Shown here in pieces: positions 1-4,888 of a stretch of 7,144 bases of DNA (the first letter of the stretch is position 1; every line of letters starts with the position of its first letter). A program made the translations under genes and the position numbers. The notes beneath the pieces were generated by a model, which saw nothing but the letters and a program-made list of their open reading frames with translations, was not told the origin of the DNA and made no database searches. The stretch lies in contig JACPZN010000166.1 in assembly GCA_016195505.1 (NCBI GenBank), positions 1 to 7,144 on the forward strand, read 5' to 3'. The DNA comes from Nitrospirota bacterium (GTDB taxonomy: Bacteria > Nitrospirota > Nitrospiria > Nitrospirales > Nitrospiraceae).

Positions 1-215
1 AGTGACGGAGGAAGGGAGAGCGGAACCATGAGAGGTCGAGCTTCGCCACATACATTCCAATCTGAAGTTCATGATGGGGACTCGTGTTCTTGCCATAAAA
101 GTTCAGGGCTGTGCGGCAAATCACCAGTGAGAGCCGGTTTTTCCTTCACTTATCGGCAGGATGTAAGGGAGACTGTAATCAGCCGGTCACGAATGGTTTT
201 GGAGTTGGGGGCAGG
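1..215. other. Left-edge stretch without a supportable gene
   Basis: I see no gene here that I can support on either strand. A 64-codon plus-strand reading frame (28-222) begins 9 bases after a GGAG sequence, but its product has biased, featureless composition, resembles no family I know, and runs into the 3' end of the opposing rusA-type gene. Minus-strand frames are broken every 20-35 codons. A 6-bp imperfect stem (GCCGGT with ATCGGC, 136-160) has no T-run after it on either strand, so it is not a normal intrinsic terminator. The region may be the 3' untranslated end of the minus-strand transcript. Confidence 0.4.
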
Positions 216-809
216 TCAGTGAGAAGATACGGCAGCCAGGGAAAGAGAGACTTCGATGCGCGGATGTATTTTGTCGACACTCTTGTACAGATGGGTTTCG
301 ATGATCCGATTATCGTTGAGCCCCAGGCCTTCACAGAGCGCATCTTGGGCGATCTTGAGGCCGCCATCCACGTCGCGCCGTAGGGCAGAGGTGAAAAAGA
401 ATCGGATGGAGAGTGCGAGCGATCCTGATTGAAGTCGATTGATCAAGGAGGCACGGGCAGGCGATTGGGCCAGCGCAACCCAGATCTGCTGCCCGACCTG
501 CGTTTTGTAGGCGCGCCCGGCGGAAGACAAGAGCCGGCGACCGTTCACCGTCGCATATTGATGGTTGATGCTGGGAGGAATCGGCAAAACGAGCGACAGA
601 CGCTCAGCAGACACGATGGAGGTGCCCAGCAATCTCTGGTAGGTAGAATTTTGTTGTGAGTTCTTGTGTTGCGCCGGGACGGCGGTACGATCAAGGCGAC
701 CTGAACTGTGGGCGGATGTGAAACTCTCCGTCTTCACAGGCCGGTACGAAGTGACGCGAATGGAAAGTTTAGATAACCGAGAGTTTGTGCGACATCGGCC
801 GGATGGCAT
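216..809 (-). CDS. RusA-family Holliday junction resolvase (crossover junction endodeoxyribonuclease)
   Basis: RusA enzymes are small homodimeric, metal-dependent nucleases that cut Holliday junctions symmetrically. Seen: from about residue 70 the protein follows the RusA pattern, with LPIPPSINH (75-83), a GRR-LLSS segment (90-96), then RRDVDGGLK (144-152) and LGLNDNRI (162-169). D146, D148 and D166 line up with the three catalytic aspartates of E. coli RusA (D70, D72, D91), and K152 is kept; a glycine (G149) replaces the usual asparagine after the second aspartate. The start is uncertain. The ATG at 809 lies 9 bases after the mraZ stop but has no clear ribosome site, and residues 1-65 look unlike the family. 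GTG at 614 would give 132 residues and TTG at 632 would give 138, both near the usual 120. Probably the last gene of the HTH-mraZ transcript. The domain call is firm; the N-terminus is not. Confidence 0.8.
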   Translation of the reverse strand: MPSGRCRTNSRLSKLSIRVTSYRPVKTESFTSAHSSGRLDRTAVPAQHKNSQQNSTYQRLLGTSIVSAERLSLVLPIPPSINHQYATVNGRRLLSSAGRAYKTQVGQQIWVALAQSPARASLINRLQSGSLALSIRFFFTSALRRDVDGGLKIAQDALCEGLGLNDNRIIETHLYKSVDKIHPRIEVSLSLAAVSSH

Positions 810-818
810 GGAGCCAAG

Positions 819-1259
819 CTACAAGAGATTCAGAATCTTCGCCATGTTTTGTTCGTAGCGGTCTTCCGTGCGGGAGATATAGCGGCGCCATTCGCTGGGA
901 TTCCAAATTTCCATGCGGTCATAGAGGCCGACCAGAATGACTTCTTGATCTTCATCGACCGGCACCGTCTTTCGCAACCGGCCGGGAATCAGAATGCGCC
1001 CGGTCTTGTCGATATCCGAGGTGCCGGCTTCGGAGACCACAAAGTGCATAAAGAGGCGACTCTGATCTTCGTCCAGCGAGGTCTTCGTCCGCTCAAGGAC
1101 CTTTTCCCACTCCTTAGTGGAATAGATCAGCAGAGACTGTTCCGGCCCCTTCAGAAACATGACGGCTTGGCCGTCCGCTTCGATCTGTTCGCGAATGGGT
1201 GAGGGGACAATAAATCGTCCCTTTTCATCGACTTTGCAAAGATACTCGCCAGCGAACAT
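819..1259 (-). CDS. mraZ: Transcriptional regulator MraZ
   Basis: MraZ is a ring-forming DNA-binding protein that usually controls the division and cell-wall (dcw) cluster, binding repeats of a TGGG-type element. Seen: 146 residues, the normal family length, with two AbrB-like half-domains. FAGEY (2-6) leads to DEKGR (11-15) with VP just after; the second copy has DKTGR (84-88), ILIP, then VGLYDRMEIWNPSEW (110-124). Start: ATG at 1259 has AGGAG (1267-1271) seven bases upstream; a TTG two codons earlier is too close to that site. The gene follows the small HTH gene by 15 bases, so the two are very likely co-transcribed. Oddity: no rsmH/mraW, ftsL or other dcw gene follows; a RusA-type resolvase gene does. 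I see no TGGG-repeat operator in the nearby promoter. Confidence 0.96.
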   Translation of the reverse strand: MFAGEYLCKVDEKGRFIVPSPIREQIEADGQAVMFLKGPEQSLLIYSTKEWEKVLERTKTSLDEDQSRLFMHFVVSEAGTSDIDKTGRILIPGRLRKTVPVDEDQEVILVGLYDRMEIWNPSEWRRYISRTEDRYEQNMAKILNLL

Positions 1260-1274
1260 CGACAAGCTCCTAGT

Positions 1275-1490
1275 TTAGGTGTTCACGGCGGTTCTGGTTC
1301 GGTCGCGGATCCACTGTTCCAGATCCGAACGTACGAACCGCCATTCTTTTCCAAGCTTGAAGGCGGGAATCTGCCGACTCCGTAAGTAGCGATAGAGCGT
1401 GCGCGGGGTAATTTTCAGGTAGCGGCAGGTTTCCGTCACCGTCATCAATTCGCTCTTCGGGGCTGACCCCATCGCGCCACCTGTTCTCAT
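1275..1490 (-). CDS. Small excisionase-type (MerR-like) helix-turn-helix protein
   Basis: A single-domain DNA-binding protein of the HTH_17/excisionase type. Seen: 71 residues, with MTVTETCRYLKITPRTLYRYL (16-36) as the helix-turn-helix, then IPAFKLGKEWRF (41-52) as the wing and DLEQWI (56-61) as the last helix; this order is typical of the family. Start uncertain: in-frame ATGs lie at 1490, 1472 and 1445. The one at 1472 has an AGGTGG four bases upstream and the one at 1445 begins at the domain. The best ribosome site nearby (AGGAG, 1514-1518) serves an ATG at 1507-1509 in a different frame. Members occur both as phage or plasmid directionality factors and as chromosomal regulators; beside mraZ I favour a regulator. 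No integrase is seen. Confidence 0.85.
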   Translation of the reverse strand: MRTGGAMGSAPKSELMTVTETCRYLKITPRTLYRYLRSRQIPAFKLGKEWRFVRSDLEQWIRDRTRTAVNT

Positions 1491-1530
1491 CGTTGTTGTG
1501 TAGAATCATGCGACTCCTAACATTGAGCGT

Positions 1531-1558
1531 ATTCTAGGGATCATCGAGGGAATGTCAA
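1531..1558 (-). promoter_or_regulatory. Sigma-70 promoter for HTH-mraZ-rusA
   Basis: Read on the minus strand: a perfect TTGACA at 1558-1553, a 16-base spacer, and TAGAAT (five of six matches to TATAAT) at 1536-1531. Transcription should begin near 1524, just upstream of AGGAG at 1518-1514. It lies in the 72-base gap between fmdB and the first ATG, so the HTH-mraZ genes can be expressed separately from comF-fmdB. Confidence 0.75.
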
Positions 1559-1565
1559 GTGAAAA

Positions 1566-1584
1566 TATATGACAATGCATGTCA
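1566..1584 (-). terminator. Weak terminator-like hairpin after fmdB
   Basis: On the minus strand, TGACA (1584-1580, including the fmdB stop) pairs with TGTCA (1574-1570) around a five-base loop, followed by the T-rich TATATTTT. The stem is short and AT-rich, so at best it is a partial stop signal between comF-fmdB and the next promoter. Confidence 0.25.
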
Positions 1585-1926
1585 GAGGGCGTCAGTGCCT
1601 CCTGCTATGTCCCCATCATCTCCGGCCTGGTCCATCATAGCCTCCATGTCGCCGCCCACATCTTCACCCATCTCTTCACCCATTTTTTTCATCAATCGGG
1701 CCACACTTTGCGGATCATTTTCATCCAGCCCGCCAAGGTTGCCGGGATCTGTCAATGATTCGAGTCGGGCCTCTTCTGATTTGGGAGCGGCAAATCGAGA
1801 CAGCAGGCGATCCACCTTTGAGCTACCACAATGTCGACAGCTTATAGGGGCAAGATTGCGAAGGCTCAGCATCAAGATAGAGCTGCGCTTCTTGCAATCA
1901 TGACACAAGTACTCATAAATCGGCAT
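1582..1926 (-). CDS. FmdB-family zinc-ribbon protein
   Basis: A small putative regulatory protein with an N-terminal zinc ribbon. Seen: MPIYEYLC opens the 114-residue protein; C8-x2-C11 and C30-x2-C33 form the metal site. The ribbon ends by about residue 46 (RLLSRFAAP), and the tail is acidic and rich in Met and Gly (MKKMGEEMGEDVGGDMEAMM, 79-98), a common FmdB arrangement. ATG 1926 has GGAGG seven bases upstream, lying inside the last codons of comF, whose TGA is only three bases away, so translation is probably coupled. The family is named after a gene of the fmd amide-metabolism region of Methylophilus, but the function of most members is unknown, and I infer no specific substrate here. Intact and of usual length. 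Confidence 0.93.
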   Translation of the reverse strand: MPIYEYLCHDCKKRSSILMLSLRNLAPISCRHCGSSKVDRLLSRFAAPKSEEARLESLTDPGNLGGLDENDPQSVARLMKKMGEEMGEDVGGDMEAMMDQAGDDGDIAGGTDAL

Positions 1927-1929
1927 CGA

Positions 1930-2748
1930 TCAACCTCCGAGCAATTCCAGTGTTTGATCAGTTTGCTGAGCAAGGATGCGATCGGGGACCGTACCTGCAT
2001 CCATTGTTCGCCCCAATGTCAGTACGATCACGTCGCCGGATCCGGCCTTGCGTAGGGTTTTTGCACATTCATTCACCGTGGTACCCGTGGTGAACACGTC
2101 GTCAATCAATAGGATGCGTTTGCCCGCGATCGATCCAGGATGGCGCAGGGAAAATGCCCCGCGGAGATTCTTCAGTCGGCCTCTTCGAGAGAGTGTGGTC
2201 TGCGCCGGGGACGGAGCGATCCGGATCAGATTGGTAAAGGAGACAGGGGTGTCGAGATGACGTCCGATGCGATCGGCCAGGAGCAGCGACTGATTGAACT
2301 CCCGCTCACGCAGCCGCTGCCGATGCAGAGGCACGGGCATGATTAGGTCCACGGAATCGAGCGGAGGCAGTCGGTCGATCATGAGACGGGCGAGCGGTGA
2401 AGCCAACGAAACCTTCCCCTTATACTTGAACAAGCAGATAGCATTTTGGAGCGGAGGCAGGTAGGGATAGAGGGTCCAGGCTCTGGTATAGGAGGGCGGG
2501 CGCTCCATACAGGGTTGACAGACATGATCCGGGCTGTAGGCTGTTGCGATCGGGGAGGCAAAGGGGCGGTCGCAACGGGCGCAGCAAGAATGGGTCATAG
2601 ATGAAATGCTCCCCCAGCAGCTGGCGCAGAAGTAGGGAATCGGGTCATCAGTCAGCGGCAAGCCACAGACCGTACAATCGACCGGTAACAGGAATCGGAT
2701 CGCCTGGCGCATGAACCCTGGTACAGTTTCAGAAAGAGATCGAGTCAT
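1930..2748 (-). CDS. comF: ComF-family phosphoribosyltransferase-type protein
   Basis: ComF is associated with handling incoming single-stranded DNA during natural transformation, but it is also widespread in bacteria not known to be competent. Seen: 272 residues. The N-terminal zinc part has cysteine pairs C25/C28, C41/C44, C56/C59 and C77/C80. The phosphoribosyltransferase part has PVPLHRQRLREREFNQS (138-154), the ComF-specific QTTLSRRGRLKNLRGAF (183-199), and the PRPP-binding loop ILLIDDVFTTGTT (212-224). ATG 2748 has AGGA seven bases upstream. It is the first gene of a two-gene unit with the FmdB-type gene and has its own promoter near 2787-2814. Complete, with no visible defect; family membership is firm, but a role in competence cannot be shown from this window. 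Confidence 0.94.
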   Translation of the reverse strand: MTRSLSETVPGFMRQAIRFLLPVDCTVCGLPLTDDPIPYFCASCWGSISSMTHSCCARCDRPFASPIATAYSPDHVCQPCMERPPSYTRAWTLYPYLPPLQNAICLFKYKGKVSLASPLARLMIDRLPPLDSVDLIMPVPLHRQRLREREFNQSLLLADRIGRHLDTPVSFTNLIRIAPSPAQTTLSRRGRLKNLRGAFSLRHPGSIAGKRILLIDDVFTTGTTVNECAKTLRKAGSGDVIVLTLGRTMDAGTVPDRILAQQTDQTLELLGG

Positions 2749-2786
2749 TGACGAATCCTATGAACCATCGAACACTTGTTGGTCTC

Positions 2787-2814
2787 TTTATGGTGAATGA
2801 CCCTGTCCTGTCAA
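2787..2814 (-). promoter_or_regulatory. Promoter for comF-fmdB
   Basis: Minus strand: TTGACA (perfect) at 2814-2809, a 16-base spacer, CATAAA at 2792-2787 (four of six matches). Start expected near 2780, giving a leader of about 30 bases before the ATG at 2748. Confidence 0.6.
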
Positions 2815-2816
2815 GG

Positions 2817-2846
2817 TTGTCGCCCTCTGAATGGTTGTGTTATACG
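2817..2846 (+). promoter_or_regulatory. Candidate promoter for the ABC ATPase gene
   Basis: TTGTCG (2817-2822), an 18-base spacer and TATACG (2841-2846). It stands back to back with the comF promoter, with -35 elements two bases apart. Matches are moderate. No other clear plus-strand promoter is seen in the 163-base gap. Confidence 0.4.
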
Positions 2847-2911
2847 AATGAGGTTACGTGATGACGGGCCGTGTGACATCTGGTTGGCCGACAGATTCGT
2901 GAGTTGCTCCC

Positions 2912-3610
2912 ATGGTGATACTGAAACAGCTTTCAAAAACCTACTCGCGTGGTGAGGCCACCGTAGTCGCGTTGGACAAGGTAAATCTGGAGATACGGCG
3001 AGGAGAATTTTGCGCGTTCGTAGGACCGAGCGGTTGCGGTAAGAGTACGCTCTTGAATCTCATCGCGGGTTTGGATCTACCTACGTCAGGAGACATTCTG
3101 CTCGATGGGCGGTCCACCCAGAACTTGACCAGCTACGAATGGACGAAGATGAGACGGGAAACGATCGGCATTGTTTTTCAGGCCTTTCATCTGGTCCATG
3201 GACTTACGGCAGAGGAGAATATCGGGCTTCCGTTGATGCTGCGTGGTGACGGCGGACGTGATGTGGCTGTGCGGGTCGACGAGGTTTTAGAGATGGTCGG
3301 AATGAGCCGTCGGCGACATCATCGGCCAGGCGAGCTGTCCGGCGGTGAGCAGCAGCGTGTGGCGATCGCGCGGGCATTGGCACATCGGCCGCGCCTCTTG
3401 CTGGCGGACGAACCCACTGGGAACATCGATTCCCATCAGGGGGCAGACATCTTGGCACTCATCAGGACTTTGGCAAAGACGGGCGAGCAGACCGTGTTGC
3501 TGGTCACCCACAGCGTACAGGCCGCACAGACAGCCGACTACACATGGACGATGCAAGACGGCCGACTCGTTGCACGAACTGAGCGGGTGTCCGAACTGGT
3601 GGCGTCATGA
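2912..3610 (+). CDS. ABC transporter ATP-binding protein, LolD/MacB type
   Basis: The ATPase subunit of an FtsX-type ABC system, acting at the inner face of the cytoplasmic membrane to power a permease. Seen: 232 residues, the normal length for a stand-alone subunit. Walker A GPSGCGKST (38-46), Q-loop Q90, signature LSGGEQQ (142-148), Walker B LLLADE (162-167) with EPTGN after it, and switch histidine H200 in VTH. The LADEPTGNID wording is typical of the LolD/MacB/FtsE branch. Start: ATG 2912 follows an in-frame stop at 2900-2902, so the only choices are this ATG or GTG 2915; neither has a good ribosome site. The stop overlaps the pyrD ATG (ATGA). The likely partner is the permease at 4889, although pyrD and an opposing gene lie between. 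The substrate cannot be told from the sequence. Confidence 0.93.
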   Translation: MVILKQLSKTYSRGEATVVALDKVNLEIRRGEFCAFVGPSGCGKSTLLNLIAGLDLPTSGDILLDGRSTQNLTSYEWTKMRRETIGIVFQAFHLVHGLTAEENIGLPLMLRGDGGRDVAVRVDEVLEMVGMSRRRHHRPGELSGGEQQRVAIARALAHRPRLLLADEPTGNIDSHQGADILALIRTLAKTGEQTVLLVTHSVQAAQTADYTWTMQDGRLVARTERVSELVAS

Positions 3611-3930
3611 CGGATCTGTCCACGACCATCGCCGGAGTAAAGTTTCCCAGCTGCTTTATGAACGCCGCCGGGGCGCTCTGTGTGACTCGTGACGAACTCG
3701 TGGCGCTTGGGAAGTCGTGTGCCGGGGCGATCGTCACCAAGTCGATGACGATCGAGTCGCGCCAGGGTAATCCTGAGCCGCGCTACTATGGATTTCCTGG
3801 TGGATCGATTAATTCCATGGGGCTGCCGAATCTTGGCTACAAGGCCTACGCCGAGCTGATACCTGAGTTGAAGACATTCGGGAAACCGGTGATCGCGAGC
3901 GTGGCGGGACTCTGCGAAGATGGGCTATGA
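3607..3930 (+). pseudogene. pyrD: Dihydroorotate dehydrogenase (class 1A), N-terminal fragment of a broken gene
   Basis: Class 1A PyrD is a soluble FMN enzyme that oxidises dihydroorotate to orotate, commonly with fumarate, in pyrimidine synthesis. Seen: 107 residues matching the first third of the Lactococcus lactis A enzyme as I recall it. FMNAAGALC (17-25), VTKSMT (43-48; K45 matches Lys43), QGNPEPRYY (53-61) and SINSMGLPNLG (67-77; N69 matches Asn67) are all kept. After IASVAGLCED (96-105) the frame ends at a TGA (3928-3930), where about 32 more residues are expected before the segment that resumes in the next frame at 3920. The start overlaps the ATPase stop as ATGA, suggesting coupled translation; no independent ribosome site is obvious. 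The reading is certain; whether the break is biological or an assembly fault is open. Confidence 0.9.
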
Positions 3931-4441
3931 TCCGGACGTATCCGAGCGATTACTCAAGCGGGTTCGTAAAGTGATCACCGTTCCCATGGGAGTGAAGCTG
4001 CCGCCCTACTTCGATCCGGCGCACCATGAGGTCATGGGCAACGTGATCGGGCGTTGCAACGTCGATTTTCTCAACATGATCAATTCGGTGGGCAACGGGC
4101 TGGTCATTGATCCTGAGCGAGAAACCGTCGTCATCAAACCCAAAGGCGGATTCGGCGGATTGGGTGGCAGGATCATCAAGCCGGTGGCTCTGGCGAATGT
4201 CCATGCATTCTACAAACTCTTTCAGGGGAAGATTCCGATCATTGGCACGGGCGGTGTCGTCGAGGGAGTCGATGCGTTCGAGCACTGCTTGTGCGGCGCC
4301 TCTGCAGTTCAAATCGGCACGGTGTTGGTGGAGGAAGGGCTGGATGTGTTCGGCCGACTGGAAATGGAGCTGGCCGCGATCTTGAAGCGGAAGGGGTACA
4401 ACTCGATTGCGGAATGCCGGGGGCAGCTCAAAGAGTTGTGA
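3920..4441 (+). pseudogene. pyrD: Dihydroorotate dehydrogenase (class 1A), C-terminal fragment of a broken gene
   Basis: The remaining two thirds of the same enzyme, shifted by one frame and overlapping the first fragment by 11 bases. Seen: GYDPDVSERLLKRV (2-15) matches L. lactis PyrD from about residue 140; VPMGVKLPPYF (21-31; K26 matches Lys164), INSVGNG (54-60), VVIKPKGGFGGLGG, IKPVALANVHAFY, and the FMN-phosphate segment IIGTGGV with DAFEHCLCGASAVQIGT follow in the right order to a normal C-terminus. Missing between the fragments are the equivalents of L. lactis residues about 108-139, including Asn127, the catalytic base Cys130 and Asn132. The ATG at 3920 has no ribosome site and is a chance start inside the old frame. 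No active enzyme is expected from either piece. Its stop lies two bases from the opposing luxR-type stop. Confidence 0.9.
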
Positions 4442-4443
4442 CT

Positions 4444-4722
4444 CTATTTCGCGCCAAAACTGCGGGGCAATAGTCCCTCTTGCAGCGCTTGACGCAGGAG
4501 TTGGGCGACGTTGCGGACGTTGAGCCGGCGCATCAGGTTGAAGCGGTGGACTTCGACCGTGCGGACGCTGATATCCAGCGACAGGGCGATCTCTCGATTG
4601 GTATGGCCCATCGCGACCATCCTTAAAATCTCGCGTTGGCGTGGCGTGATGTGCAGTGCCGGTTTGTGGTTGCGTTCGGTCCGTTCAAGCTGAAGTGCGG
4701 TATTGCCTCTGCTTCTCGCCAT
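4444..4722 (-). CDS. Single-domain LuxR/GerE-type DNA-binding regulator
   Basis: A 92-residue protein consisting of little more than a LuxR C-terminal helix-turn-helix. Seen: ITPRQREILRMVAMGHTNRE (25-44) gives the usual start of the domain, IALSLDISVRTVEVHRFNLM (45-64) the helix-turn-helix, and RRLNVRNVAQLLRQAL (65-80) the last helix. There is no receiver, PAS or autoinducer-binding part. The start is set at ATG 4722 because AGAGGAG lies six bases upstream; the frame stays open to 5151, but that extension only mirrors the permease gene and has a non-protein-like composition. It is divergent from the permease gene and convergent with pyrD. A promoter and a GTGCAC inverted repeat lie just upstream, so self-regulation or control of the transporter is plausible but inferred. 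Confidence 0.88.
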   Translation of the reverse strand: MARSRGNTALQLERTERNHKPALHITPRQREILRMVAMGHTNREIALSLDISVRTVEVHRFNLMRRLNVRNVAQLLRQALQEGLLPRSFGAK

Positions 4723-4750
4723 CCTATGCTCCTCTTCCAAGTTACATGTC

Positions 4751-4779
4751 AGTCTAACAAACGAAGGAAAGTGTGTAAA
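4751..4779 (-). promoter_or_regulatory. Promoter for the LuxR-type gene
   Basis: Minus strand: TTTACA (five of six to TTGACA) at 4779-4774, a 17-base spacer, TAGACT (four of six) at 4756-4751. Start expected near 4744, about 20 bases before the ATG, leaving room for the AGAGGAG ribosome site. Confidence 0.5.
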
Positions 4780-4791
4780 CAGAACTACCAA

Positions 4792-4827
4792 TATGTGCAC
4801 GGACTCAACGGACCTATTGTGCACATA
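4792..4827. promoter_or_regulatory. Inverted repeat TATGTGCAC / GTGCACATA, probable operator
   Basis: TATGTGCAC (4792-4800) and GTGCACATA (4819-4827) are perfect 9-base inverted copies 18 bases apart; each contains the palindrome GTGCAC, 24 bases apart start to start. The arms are centred about 52 and 79 bases upstream of the predicted luxR-type start, an activator-like position. The right arm overlaps a weak plus-strand promoter candidate (TTGTGC 4817-4822, TAAAAG 4840-4845) for the permease. A regulatory role is inferred. Confidence 0.45.
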
Positions 4828-4888
4828 GGCCCCGTCGGGTAAAAGTCTAAACGGCATGTCCTTCTCTAATGGGTCCGTCTGACCGCTG

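Noticed and set aside
849..1202. Plus-strand frame of 117 codons across mraZ
   Set aside because: It is antisense to a clearly recognisable mraZ and shows no family motif.
1260..1265. TTG start for MraZ two codons upstream
   Set aside because: It would leave only one base between AGGAG and the start; ATG 1259 has seven and begins with the usual MFAGEY.
1275..1490. Prophage or integrative element suggested by the excisionase-type HTH and RusA
   Set aside because: No integrase, attachment-site repeats, tRNA gene or other phage genes are visible, and the neighbours are ordinary chromosomal genes.
1260..1560. MraZ-type operator (TGGG repeats) upstream of the HTH-mraZ genes
   Set aside because: No properly spaced TGGG direct repeats are present; the only G-rich pair near 1470-1480 has the wrong spacing and one mismatched copy.
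3204..3556. Minus-strand frames antisense to the ABC ATPase gene
   Set aside because: These are shadows of a high-quality ATPase gene with all its motifs; no recognisable product or start signal.
3910..3935. Programmed ribosomal frameshift or translational bypass in pyrD
   Set aside because: There is no slippery sequence, and the missing 32 residues are absent from the DNA, so no recoding event could restore the enzyme.
4436..4450. Shared bidirectional terminator between pyrD and the LuxR-type gene
   Set aside because: The two stops are two bases apart and no GC-rich stem with a T-run is present on either strand.
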